From NCBI GenBank assembly GCA_965178125.1, contig OZ237737.1, positions 1-64,000 on the forward strand: a stretch of 64,000 nucleotides of DNA. Reading direction: 5' to 3'. Of the stretch, positions 36,601 to 47,181 are shown piece by piece. Under the pieces are notes generated by a model. It did no database searches and had not been told where the DNA came from. It saw only the letters and a list, made by a program, of their open reading frames with translations. Both the position numbers and the translations under genes were made by a program. This DNA is from Bilabrum cf. latius (lineage: Eukaryota; Bigyra: Bicosoecida; Bigyra; Bicosoecida). How positions within the stretch are numbered: the stretch's first letter is position 1; each line of letters starts with the position of its first letter.

Positions 36601-38834
36601 CGTTCCAGGTCTTGCCTTGGGAAGCGGCAGAGCTGCTTCTGGCGGCTGTACTTGTGCCGGTTTGGATTTGCAACGCCCTGCTTGAGGAGATTCACGTGGT
36701 CGTTACTGGAACTGCACGCCCATTCAGCGTCCAGCGGGGCGTGGTCGGCGTGGCTGCATAGCGTTGCTTTGCAGCGGTTAGCAGGCTGTTCTCGTGCAGG
36801 CGATGGCGGCGCCATGGACGAGGCACCGAGTCGGTCATTCCAGCGGCACTCAAGACCAATGAGGCATACTACAGTGGGATGCACTCTCAAGTCGTTCCAG
36901 AGAGAGCTGGGGCCTTTGCAAGTGTTGCGGCAGCTGCCCCCACCGAACACGATTTGTCCGCAACACTGGTTGGCGGCGGAGCGAGCTCGCGATCGCTGCC
37001 TTTCGAAGAGACTTGTTGTTGCAAGGGAATGGACGTCATGCTCTGGTATATATGGCAAGTGTTTGCCTCAGTGTTTTTGCGACTTCCTTGCATGGTGCTC
37101 ATTGCGGGGGCGTGCACCGTGCTAGCAGCAGTGTATGCACTTCTTTTCGGCGGAATGTGGGTCCTGGTCCTGGCCTACGTGGTCCCCCGAGAAAATGCGA
37201 TTGTGGTGCTGGAAAACGATGTACGAAATCCTGGGGGTCCATTTGCTGGTCCGGCCGTGTGGGGAAGTGCTAGTTTGATGCAGTATGCTATGGTGCTGAG
37301 CTCGCCAGTGACCGCACCGCTGATGTTAGTGGCAGTGGGCTTCGCTGCGATGCTGCAAGAGCTAGACGACGAAGCGGTGCTCCCGTTTGATCCGACCGGC
37401 GCCACACGGCAGACGAACGAACCGAACGTGCTTCTGCAGGTGTGGAACTCTTGGTGGCCAGTGCTTCGGCGGCCGGAGGACGTCATCTATGGCCGGGAGC
37501 ACGCGGTGCGCAAAACCGCAGAGCTTCTTGGACTAGCAAAGGATATGGAGGAGCAGGAGGATGATACTGGGTGCTAGGCTGAAAGAACCGACGTGGGCAA
37601 TGCCACCAACTCTGGAAAAGGTAGTGGCCAGGTCGCTGCAGCTGCTCTGGCCAGCACCGATGATTCGACGCTGCCCCACCTCGGCACAGCCACCCCGCCC
37701 GTTGACATTTCAGAGACGCTCAAAGCGTCCATCTTGGGCTCTGCGGACAAGGTCGCTGTCGCCCGCTCCCGGCTCGAGCAATTGCAGCGATTGATCGACG
37801 GCGCGGAGGGAGAGCTGGCGGCGAAGCAGCTCGCGTTGAGCAGCCTGCAGGCAAACCAGGACGCCTCGCTGGCCCACTGGATCAACGATGAGTTTCAGAG
37901 AGGCAACGAAGTGACAGAGGCTCAAATGGCGGCAAAGCGGCAGGAATTCAGTCGGGACCATGCCGAGCTCGCTGCAGATGCTGAGCTAGCCAAGCGGACC
38001 CGAGACGCCCTCGCGCAGGAAGTGGCACAGGCGGTCCCCGAGGCGCATGGGATCCGGCGAGCAGATCTGTGGCTGCCACATGCAGGAGCTGCAGCTGTTT
38101 ACCCAGTGCTGATTGTGTTGGGTTGGTGCGCAGCCGCTGCTACATTCGCCGCCATTGGTGCTGTATCGCTGGCGTGCAATTCATACATGCTGCTGGGTTC
38201 GATCGTGCTTCTACCCTTCACATTTCTGGCGTTGCGGCTTGGCGGTGGCATCACAGGGGCGTCCATCCCGGAGGAGTTGCTCGTCTCGCTGCTGGCTGGC
38301 AGCACGCTGGCCCACAGGCTCGGCTAGGCGGTGCACGCTGCCACAGGCGTTCTGTGCATCTGGCCTGTGCTCGCCCTAGGCATGGCGCTTGATGCTTGGA
38401 CGGAAGGTAGCCTGCCGCGACTAGCAGGCAGCACTTCGCGATACGTGCCACCTCAGCAGGGCGCAGGGGAAGGAGGCCAGAGCACCCACGATGACGAGGA
38501 GCTCTCCGTGCCGGTGCCCCTGCTCGCCCTGGCGCAGGTGCCGCGAGCATTGCATTCAATGTGCACGTGGATCTGGCCCCCTGGCTTTCGGAGCAAGTTG
38601 GCAATGGAGGACACGAAGGCTGCAGACAAGCGAGGTGACGTGCGTCCCTTCGATCGCGCGGCACAGTGTGCCAAGATGCTGGTCGAGGGACGGCCGGCAA
38701 TCCTTGTGGTGGGGGTGCCCCCGTCCACCGAGGTTTGTCAGCCCACACCAGACAAAACCATGCTCCACATTGGGCACGCAGTGGTGTATGCAGCTGCTGC
38801 TTTGGTGGTCATCCTTCCGGTTGCCCTGACTTGA
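33618..38834 (+). CDS. Giant RBR E3 ubiquitin ligase with multiple transmembrane segments
   Basis: One open frame of 1,738 codons to TGA, with about ten TAG codons. RING1 begins at Cys208 (CPICLNTE, then CSQHITCQTC). The IBR is split: ECPRCGF, an insert of about 80 residues, then CARCWQQYC...HVGISC. RING2 is CPSCG-Q-GVHKTEACNHMTC with catalytic Cys525, followed by CGQHFCYLCG; two TAG codons (35166-35168, 35241-35243) lie inside it. After a PYKHF/PGPC segment the protein continues for 1,200 residues with about a dozen hydrophobic membrane segments, the first pair near residue 665. RBR enzymes pass ubiquitin through the RING2 Cys. The membrane part suggests action at an organelle or vesicle membrane. 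A 111-bp in-frame segment from GTAGGA at about 34465 to CTGCAG could be an intron between RING1 and IBR. A fusion of two genes by assembly or missed splicing cannot be excluded, but the frame is unbroken. Confidence 0.85.
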
Positions 38835-38835
38835 G

Positions 38836-38972
38836 AGAGAGGGAGAGAAAATAGAGTTTTCGCACGCAGTTCATTACCAGAGACAATCCGAGGACTGCCA
38901 AAGTGAGAGAGAGAGAGAGAAAATAGAGTTTTCGCACGCAATTCAATACCAGAGACAATCCGAGGACTGCCA
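38836..38972. repeat. Tandem duplication of a 57-bp segment with GA-rich spacer
   Basis: GAGAAAATAGAGTTTTCGCA...CGAGGACTGCCA occurs at 38844-38900 and again at 38916-38972, a 72-bp period, with three or so differences. A GAGAGAGA run separates the copies. It lies directly after the RBR stop. The 160 bp after it (to 39131) show no gene. Confidence 0.85.
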
Positions 38973-39131
38973 CCAAAGTAACGCGCACCTTAACAGGGGA
39001 CCCAGCTGTACCCGCGTTGGCGGAGCCAGTCAGGACCTGAAAAGGCCTCTGAAGAAATAGTTGGTCTGGTTAAGACCGATACATGCCTAGGACCCGTGTC
39101 CTAAGCGCATCGCGTTGAGATCTCCTGGGAG

Positions 39132-39698
39132 TCAGACCCAGTCGAACGTCCGCAGTGAGGGAGCATGCGCGAGGAAGGCCTGGCGAGGCGTGAGGCGTTC
39201 AGCCTCTCGCCACCAGACCGCCACATAGTCCGCCTCTAGGACTTGTTGCCTGCTCCAGATCCGGGAGCGTGCTAGCCTTGCCGTTCCCTTCGCCCAGATG
39301 CGTTCTAGCACCTGAAGCTCCTTGCTGAGGGCGCAACGGCCCAGCGTTCCTGTCATCCACTCTCCGATGAACTAGTTCTCGGAGGGATTCAGTATGTGTC
39401 CGAGCGGGTGGGCTCGGATTGCAAGGTCTCGGGCTGTTGGGCTGCCCGAGCTGAGTTGTTCAGCTACGCACAGTTGGCAGGACTACAACCCCTCGATGGC
39501 TCGTCCGAAGCTCTCATTGGCCCTCTGCTACAAGCGTCGGATTGCACGTCGGCACCGTTCTGTGTGTGTAAGTGACTTGATCCCCTCACAGGCAGTGGTT
39601 CCGGCTTGCGGCGAGGCAATGAAACTGCGAAGATCTACTCTACTCGTTTCGGCCGCATAGTGAAACCATAATAATAATTGGTAGCGATACATGAGCAT
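39132..39698 (-). CDS. Hypothetical protein, possible remnant
   Basis: An open frame of 188 codons from ATG at 39698 to a stop at 39132, with three TAG codons read as Gln. The central part HPLGHILNPSENQFIGEW and the segment VWWREAERLTPRQAFLAHAP look protein-like and not low-complexity, but I cannot place them in a family. It has no close neighbour on the same strand and sits in the least gene-like stretch of the single-copy region. It may be the last exon of a gene whose 5' part I cannot find, a fragment of a mobile element, or non-coding. Confidence 0.35.
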
Positions 39699-39909
39699 AT
39701 CTACTAGTCTGCTTGAAGAAATGTGTGGGTTCCCTCCCAATCACTTGGACGCCGCGGAGGTATGCTTGACATCATCTTGCGGACTGCCCAGCAAACGCCC
39801 GCAGTCCTGGCTGCCAGTACGAGCAACAAGAGAGGTGATAGATATTGTATCATAGGATTCTGCATCCAAATGTCATGTTGAAGGGGTAGCGTAGCATAGT
39901 CTACACTTC

Positions 39910-40506
39910 ATGTTCAGTGATTGCATTGAGGTTCGAGCCGCTTTCTTGGAGCTACAGCACGCGAAGTCTGCTCTCATATCTCCACCAGTGACTGATACAT
40001 CATCTATTGATAGGGGAAGATTGCCGAGACGCGCAATTGGACGGTCGTCCATCTTTGTGTACGCAGGCTCGCCTACGCCCTTCGTTTTTCCGTTTGATAT
40101 TCCCATCGACTTGGATGAACGAAATCGGGTGCTTACCGATGAGCAGGCCATTAATATAATACATTTTACGAGAGGTATTGACCCTCACCAAGAAAAAATA
40201 GATGAAAGGGCCGAAGGCACGGTGTCAATGGCCGCAAGTGCTGGCTCTGGAAGCAGCCGTGAAGCCGATGATCTCGACCCAATCCCCGCTCCCGGCGACG
40301 CCTCTTCTCAGCATAGACGCACGGGAGGGGATGATCCGGCGGTAGGAGTCCTTATGCCGCACTCGATCGTCCTTAAGCTCGGGGGTCCCTCGCCGGTGCA
40401 CAAAGCCGGCTCCACGGCCGAGTCGGGGCCGTTTGCGCTGTTCCGGGCTGCAACTGAAGGTGCAGGATCAAAGTCACTGGCAATGGCAGGTAGAACTACC
40501 ACGTAA
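39910..40506 (+). CDS. Hypothetical protein
   Basis: An open frame of 198 codons, ATG at 39910, ending in TAA. The first 110 residues have mixed composition, including SIFVYAGSPTPFVFPFDIPI and LTDEQAINIIHFTRGI, and could fold. The remainder is Ser/Gly/Pro-rich. No motif, signal peptide or membrane segment is recognised. It is followed by a 200-bp gap to the convergent cyclotransferase gene. Upstream exons are possible. Confidence 0.45.
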   Translation: MFSDCIEVRAAFLELQHAKSALISPPVTDTSSIDRGRLPRRAIGRSSIFVYAGSPTPFVFPFDIPIDLDERNRVLTDEQAINIIHFTRGIDPHQEKIDERAEGTVSMAASAGSGSSREADDLDPIPAPGDASSQHRRTGGDDPAVGVLMPHSIVLKLGGPSPVHKAGSTAESGPFALFRAATEGAGSKSLAMAGRTTT

Positions 40507-40706
40507 ACCAGCTGTGGCCCATCGCCCCAAATAGCCGCGACCAGTCGTGTGGGCTTGTCTGTCATGAGCTGTACAAGGTGGTGCAGGTGCCGCCTGTGAC
40601 ACCCAGCATACCACATGCCGGCTGCGTGATGCTCGAATGCGAGGATGAGCAAGCCAGATACGCCAACCACTGGTATACGGGGGGTAGACCTGCCAGTGGG
40701 TCACGA

Positions 40707-41609
40707 TCACGACCCACCGCCGCTCGCTGCACCTGGCTCGATCTCGCTGCTACCTGCCCCTGTCTCATCGGATTCTCGATCCGAGGGGAGGGTGGCCTGG
40801 AATTCTGCCCAGTCCACAGTGGTGGGCCCCCTTGTCTCTGCTCCTGCTGCGGTCGATGGGGGCACTGGGGTGGCACGTAGGTCGAGGCCCGGCCGGAGCC
40901 TGCAGAAGTACACGTGGGCCTTGAAGTGGACATCCGCATCTGCGCTTCCAGTTGATGCGTCGCCTCCCATAGAGCTAGTTAAGCTTGCCTCATCCAGCGC
41001 AGGGGATTCGCCTGCCAGTGATGGCTTGTGGCCTGGCAAGAGGCGCCGGGCGCATGACACCGTCCGGAGGCGCCTCACGTACATGTTGGCACTCCAGTCC
41101 AGACCGGGGGGAACTGGGCCAGCTACCCCTGCGGTAGAATCACTACGGGCATCGTATCCCTCGAGCTCGTCCATGGCAGCCTTGGCTTTCTCGTATTGGC
41201 TGTCGCTGAACCAGATGAGTTCCCCGCGTATGGCCTTCGCTGGCAGAGGCGTCTGCGCCGCAGGAAGTTCCTTGCTGATCGAGTAGAAGAAGTGCGCCTC
41301 AGAATCTGCAGGCATAGCGCTAGGATCCTCAGCTACTTCGAAAAGGCCTGGGAAGTTCGTATCGTCGAAGTGGAACATTGAGGCACCGTGACTGTCATCA
41401 ATGTGCAAAGTGGCGGGCGCTGAATAGGCCTCCGTGCCCCCTACACACCGATCACGATTCTTGAAACCAGAACGCAGCGTTCCGTAGACAAAGAAGGGCA
41501 CGGTGGATGGAAGAGTGCTCGGTGGTTTCGGTGAGCTGCTGCTGCTCTCGCTCTCGGCCATGCGTAGTGCCCCTTGGCTAGCTGATTTAATAACCTTGCC
41601 AATATCCAT
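40707..41609 (-). CDS. Gamma-glutamylcyclotransferase-like (AIG2/GGCT fold) protein
   Basis: A single exon of 300 residues, ATG at 41609 and TGA at 40707-40709. PFFVYGTLRSGFKNRD is the substrate-binding signature (V/F-Y-G-T-L-x-x-G) of the family, and RGELIWF followed by MDELEGYDA supplies the catalytic Glu region; NMYVRRLRTV matches the closing strand. Members cyclise gamma-glutamyl amines or peptides to 5-oxoproline, but many are uncharacterised, so the substrate is open. The C-terminal 100 residues contain inserts and a Ser/Ala/Gly tail absent from minimal family members (usually 110 to 190 residues). A second ATG (MAESES) lies 15 codons in, and either could be the start. Confidence 0.8.
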   Translation of the reverse strand: MDIGKVIKSASQGALRMAESESSSSSPKPPSTLPSTVPFFVYGTLRSGFKNRDRCVGGTEAYSAPATLHIDDSHGASMFHFDDTNFPGLFEVAEDPSAMPADSEAHFFYSISKELPAAQTPLPAKAIRGELIWFSDSQYEKAKAAMDELEGYDARSDSTAGVAGPVPPGLDWSANMYVRRLRTVSCARRLLPGHKPSLAGESPALDEASLTSSMGGDASTGSADADVHFKAHVYFCRLRPGLDLRATPVPPSTAAGAETRGPTTVDWAEFQATLPSDRESDETGAGSSEIEPGAASGGGS

Positions 41610-41893
41610 CGTCAAAAGTTCAAAAATAAGCCTTTGTTTCTGTGCATGATCGACGCGTCGCCCAGCTTTCAGACTGTTGGTGGAACCGCACGCAACGATT
41701 CAAAAAAAAGTGCAAACGGCAACTGCGGTAAACCTGCCCTAAAATGGAGGGATTGATATCTGCTAAACAACGTCATGCGACTCAAGAGTTATACAATTCT
41801 CTGTAGTGCGCTGGATTACTCGATGGGCGAAACTTGAGAGAGTGAGTAGCTGGTTGCTGTGTGCGATAGCAGTCGATTCTTCATGTGGAAAAA

Positions 41894-43258
41894 ATGGGTC
41901 CGGTTTCCGCGGATCTCCTGCTCCCACAATGTACCCTGCGCAGACTTGTTAAATATTCGGAGCCATCGAATGCTCTAGACCTGTTAGGGGACCTCCTGGG
42001 TCGCTGCTGCCCTGCAGTTGCTAGAAACATGCTGGAGGCTGGAATCACCGTGGTAGGCAAGACTGGTAATGAATTGGCCACTGCCATCTTGTGTGCTGCG
42101 GTTCAAGTTCTTGCATTAAAACCGTCGCTTAGCCCCTCCCAATTTATGGCACATGGGAGGTATGCAGCTCGGCGGATGGGCTTATGCGCAGCCGTGGTGG
42201 GTGCCGCAGCTCAGGCCGAGCTGGATGCACGCCAGAGCAAACCTACGATAAAGCGGGTGGCCCCATACGCTCGTAATGCATCCCAGAGTACAACGTCAGT
42301 GCAACGGGCAAAGGTTTCGGCACCGTTTTCTAGCAAGGCGGCAGGCCGGCGCCCACGTGCCACTCCCAGTAGCGCCTCTGCGACCGCCCTCGGGCCACCA
42401 GTGCCCGTCCCGGGGCGCAGGGAAGCGGGCGGGTCCCGCCTCGGCTCCATGGCGGGGATCAGATGCAAGAAATAGGGCTCGTTGGAGTGGGATTGGGCCA
42501 GCGATGACACGCTGGCCGTGCTGCGGCAGGTGCGCATTGCTGCCGAGCGTGTAGAAAGACGCGTGCTGGGCATCGAGGCCCGGCTGTAGTAGGCCGAGGA
42601 TGTGCTTTTGCGTGGTGCTGGTGATGCTAGCGTGGCGGTAGCAGCCTTACCGAGGCCCGGGATTGGACAGGAGGGGCGCGAGGGCGAAGCTTTCCAGGGC
42701 GAGGTCGGGGAATGGGGCGAGGGCCACTCAGGGGGCGAGGGCGAGGGCGAGGGCGAGGGCGAGGGGCTGTCCTCTGTGGGCGCGCTTGCCTTCTCCCAAG
42801 AGACAGGGCAGGAACAGGAGCAGGATCATGATCTGCATGCCGCAGTCCAAGGCAAAGGGGGTTTGCTGATGGGCAGCGGCAACATTCAGTTGCAGCAGGA
42901 GGAGGAGGAGGAGACTTTGATGCAGGAGGTCACTAGCCTGGGCTCAGGTAGAGCGATGCAGGAGGTCACTAGCCTGGGCTCAGGTAGAGCGATGCAGGAG
43001 GTCACTAGCCTGGGCTCAGGTAGAGCGATGCAGCCCTCGTCTGCGGCAGCAGCTGCACCCTGGTCACTGGAGCATGCAGCGATCGAGACGACGGAAAGGG
43101 CTCACACTACCGAGGGCTAGGTCCCGCGAGAGACCCCTGCGGTGCCCTCCGCTCAGGTGCAGCACCTGCTGGCCCGGCTGGGGGAGGGCATCGCGAGGAC
43201 ACAGTAGATAGTGGCGCGGGTCGAGGGGCTCAGAGGGACTGGGACGAGGTCGACTTGA
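41894..43258 (+). CDS. Hypothetical low-complexity and coiled-coil protein with 12-residue repeats
   Basis: An open frame of 454 codons from ATG to TGA, with several TAG codons including an adjacent pair. Residues 1-110 are helical and Leu/Ala-rich with Cys residues (NALDLLGDLLGRCCPAVARN). A basic Ser/Arg segment, a short coiled coil, an acidic (Glu-Gly)n run and three identical 12-residue units follow. I do not recognise it. The 284-bp divergent region to the cyclotransferase gene and the 229 bp after it show nothing else. Confidence 0.5.
42920..43027 (+). repeat. 36-bp coding minisatellite, 3 copies
   Basis: Three identical 36-bp units beginning ATGCAGGAGGTCACTAGC encode MQEVTSLGSGRA three times within the hypothetical protein. 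Complete identity points to recent expansion. Confidence 0.95.
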
Positions 43259-43487
43259 AGGGCATGGAATGGCATTATTATGGTGTCTTTAGTGTGCCGT
43301 TGTTGTGTGCAACTGTTGCGACCACCACACTGCTCGTTTGCGATCAAACCCTGGTCGTCCGGAACCGGAACATAGCCGGCGGCACGATGTGAGGCTGGAT
43401 GCGGCCCTTCACATTCGGCTCTCACGCGGTGCTGCTTAGGCCTACGCTCGCCTGTAACCGAATTGATCACCCCATTTACTTGGAGCC

Positions 43488-46400
43488 ATGGACAGCAACA
43501 AGGCTGGCGCTGCCAGTGGCAGCATGGTCCCAGTTTCCACGCCAGATCCAGCCTCCAATAGTGGTGGCATGGCAGCTGCATCAACCCCTAGTAGAGGGAT
43601 AAACGACATTCATATTGGTGATTTTACCACGCCGTCCGGAGGTCCGTTTGCTTCGATGGACTCTAGTTTATCTGGGGGTTCTTCCCATGGCATCGATTTG
43701 GATGCCAACGGCACGCCAACCGAAGTTGATGAATCTTCCCCGCCGGTATAGAGGGCCACCCACGACGCCAAAGCAGTTCGAGTCGATACTTTATAGAAAG
43801 CGAGTGAAGGAGGACCGGTGGAATCATTAGATTCTCAAGGAAAACCCGTATCGGTGCAACCGGGTGTACCAGCCAGGCGTCGGCTGCGAAGGCAAGATGA
43901 ATCCCCTCTAATTTTGAGCCCGTCACTATCGTCAAACCATCCTTTGTCTCCTTTCGTGCAACGGAATCGGGCGCGACCGGGGCCTGCTGAGAGCAGGGCG
44001 TCTTCTATGGGTGCGGTCGATTCACCTGCAGCAGGTTTAGGGGGTATGCAAAATAAGCCCAGGCATGAATAGGGAGGCTCTTCGTATTCCAGCCAAGTCA
44101 GCCAAGCTGCGCCCCCGACTATTCCAGAGGATAGCGATGAACTCTCTGCGCGCGGTGGTGCAGCGGTGGGTGGATAGGCAGCAATGGGCGATAGCTTCGC
44201 ACTTAGTGGTGCACCGCAGCAGGAGAGCACCTCGCAAGGCGTATCACGGTTCAATGAATCTATGCGTACGGATGGGACGCCGTCAGCATCACTATCACTT
44301 GCACCAGCACCAGCACCAGCACCAGCACCAGCACCAGCACCAGCACCAGCACCAGCACCAGCACCAGCACCAGCACCAGCACCAGCACCAGCACCAGCAC
44401 CAGCACCAGCACCAGCGGCAGTACCAGCACCAGCACCAGCACCAGCACCAGCACCAGCACCAGCGGCAGTACCAGCCCCGGCAGCTGGCCCTGTTCCAGT
44501 ACCTCCTGACACGGCGTTACTAGCTCAAATTGATGACTTGCGCACCAGGTTGCATGCTGTGCAACACGATGCCTCTAGTGCCAGAGCGGCCCTGGGCTCT
44601 TCTCAGCAGGAAATGCACCGCCTGGAGGCACGAGCAAGTGGGAGTGAGGGGCAGCTGCTGGCGGCCCGCGAGGAGGCGAAGCAGATGAGGGAGCTGATCT
44701 AGAGGCTCAACGGAGAGCTGCGCGCATCCCACGGCAAGCTGGAGGAGGAGGTGCAGCGGAGGGTGGCCCTCAGTGGTCAGCTGGGGGAGGCCAGGAAGGC
44801 AGCCGAGACGGCAGCTCGCACCAGGCCTGCGAGCGGATCATCACACGATGAGGCAAAATTGGCTGCGCTGGTGGCAGAGCGGGCACGATTGCAGGTAGAG
44901 CTCCAGCAGGAGAAGGAAAAGTCTGAGGCACTTCGGCAACAACTGGAGGCAAACGCATCTGAGATGACTGTGCAGATCGATAGGTCCGCTGCGCTTGTTC
45001 AGGACTTGCACGAGTAGAAGGCCGCCGTAGAGGTGCAGGGCAAGCAGCTGAACGAGATGGAGGAGGCGCAGACAGCGCTGCAAGCAAGGCACGTCGCGAT
45101 CGCATCGGAAGTAGAAGATCTGCGCGTCAGGTTGGGTGAGGCGGAGGCGGCTGCTGAGCAGTAGAAGCACCTGCGCGAGACGGCTGAGGCGGGCTTCGAC
45201 GAGCGAGCAGCAGCCCTGCAGGAGGACGTGGGCAAGCTGGTGCAGGCGGCCGACAGCACCAAGCAGCAGCACGCCGCGGTCAAGGAAGAGCTCGCTGCTG
45301 CACAGCAAGAGCTCAAAGACGTAAAGTAGGCTCTAGAGGCGAGTCGCTCTGAGGCCGAGGAGCTCCGGCGGGAGATGCAGGCCGACAGGCAGCAAGTGCA
45401 CGAGCAGCAGCAGGAGACATTAGACACCTTGGCGGAGTCCCGCGAGTTGATTGATGCGCTGGAAGGCAGGGTCGGGGCAGAGCGGCTGCGATCCAGGGAT
45501 CTGGGTCGTCGGGCAGAAGATGCCGAGCACCAGCTGGCATCGTCCGGCAAGCAGCTCCTCGACGCAGAGGTGTCCATGTCCGCTCTGCGCGAGGAGCTCG
45601 AGGCGGCCAGGGCAGGATTAGAGGACGCGAGGGCCCGGAGTCGGAAAAAGATGACGGTGCTCCATTCGACAGGGCGCAAGACGGTGCTGGCTGCTTCCCC
45701 GGGGTCGCCCGCACAGTCAGATGCACCGGAGCAACAATTGGCGCTTGCGAGCACAGCTCCTTCAGTCGAGATCATGGAGGCCACTGGCAGCGCCAGCCGG
45801 GGCACAAACCGGGCCACCACGCGGCTAGGCAGAGCCGGGGGCTCCACACGGAGATCGAAGGCGGCTGCATCTCGCGAGGCTCGGCTCAGCGTGGAGCTGC
45901 GGCGCGTATCTCAGCTCCATGATCAGGCGGTGCGCTCGCTCCGAGACGCCCGCACCCAGTGCGCCTCCCTCCGATCCAGGCTCGCGGGGGCAGAAGACAC
46001 CGTGAGAGCGGCGCAGGAGGCCCGCAAGCGGACGAAGCAGGCGGCTCGCAGAACGGAGCAGCTGTGGAAGGCGAGGTGGCAGCGGGCCTGCAGCGTGATC
46101 CGCAGGCTGCTCGAGCAGCAGTAGGGAGCTGGGCATGACGGTGGGCCTGCGTCAACGGGTGGCTTGAGCGACGAAGTGGTTGGCGAGAGAATTCTCGCCG
46201 CCCCCACGGTGAGCAGAGAGGACGTGATCGCGGTGCTGCGTGCGGCCGGAGCTGAGCTAGGGAGGGCCGCCAGCGCCGTGTAGGAGAGCCGGGCCAGTCG
46301 AACGGATGCGAGTGGTGCCGATTCCGACGTGCGTGCAATGGCTGCCCATGCTCATGCACTGCTGAATCTGCCGCTATCGGGTAAAGCTGGTGATATAATC

Positions 46401-47087
46401 GACAACCGCAGTCCGGTTCGTGGAGCTGCAGCTAGCAACGGCGATCTTGAGAGGGACAGCCCGCGGTCCAATGAGCGTGATGAGGCGGTTGAGCTGGATG
46501 CGCTGGTGCGAGCTGGCAAAGAGCAGCCCAACCAAGGCAGTGGCGAGAAACAGGCAGCCTCCCCCGCCCTCAGCGAGGATCTAGTGGCGCTCAGGAACAT
46601 CATATCGCCCCCTCCCCAGCGGCAGCTTGCCCGTGCAATCGGCCGTGGCAAGGCAGACCCCAGTCCCAGTGGAATCCAGGATGGTGAGGACCGCGAGGAC
46701 GGCTCTCCTGGCTCTCTGCTGGAAGGCACGATGGGAATGGATGACGAATCGCTGCTGGATGAGGAGGAGGGCCGCGCGAAACAGACAGCAGCGGGGAGTG
46801 AGCAAGAGACAGGTGGTGTGGCTGACGCGAGCGAGCTGCACACGCCAGGCCACCGGCTGTCCTCTCCAGAGGCCACGGATCGGAGCAGCGGGTAGCCTGC
46901 CGATAGCGGTGCAGGCGGATCCCCAGATAGCGTCGACGCCACCACGACTCGGTTCGTGTCCCCGCCCCCGGGGAGTGCAGCCAGACGAGGGACCAAGACA
47001 AGGACACCCCGCAGCTCGCATGCCAAGAGCGCGTACGGCTCGAGGAGCGGCATCGCCAGCAGCACCAGGCGTTTGTGGCGCAAATGA
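43488..47087 (+). CDS. Large coiled-coil protein with Ala-Pro spacer
   Basis: One open frame of 1,199 codons, ATG in GAGCCATGG context, TGA stop, with about eleven TAG codons. Residues 1-270 are Ser/Pro/Gly-rich and disordered. An (Ala-Pro)n rod of about 50 residues follows (about 273-328). Residues 345-690 are a long coiled coil with dense Glu/Gln/Leu/Ala heptads, a second coiled coil spans about 800-870, and the rest is acidic and disordered ending in a basic Arg/Ser tail. There is no catalytic motif, signal peptide or membrane segment. Such architecture fits a cytoskeletal, centrosomal or flagellar structural protein, but that is inference. The basic tail could bind microtubules or nucleic acid. 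Confidence 0.75.
44301..44476 (+). repeat. Coding hexanucleotide microsatellite (GCACCA)n
   Basis: About 28 near-perfect hexamers encode the Ala-Pro rod of the coiled-coil protein, broken twice by GCGGCAGTACCA (Ala-Ala-Val-Pro). The hexamer keeps the frame at any copy number, so length polymorphism is expected without frameshift. Confidence 0.95.
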
Positions 47088-47181
47088 ATCGAACGTGGCG
47101 CGTCTTAAATTGTGTGCATGAAGATCGATAGCAAGCCAGTTTGTTACAGCTCTGCAAGCAGACACAAACGGACGCACCCAT

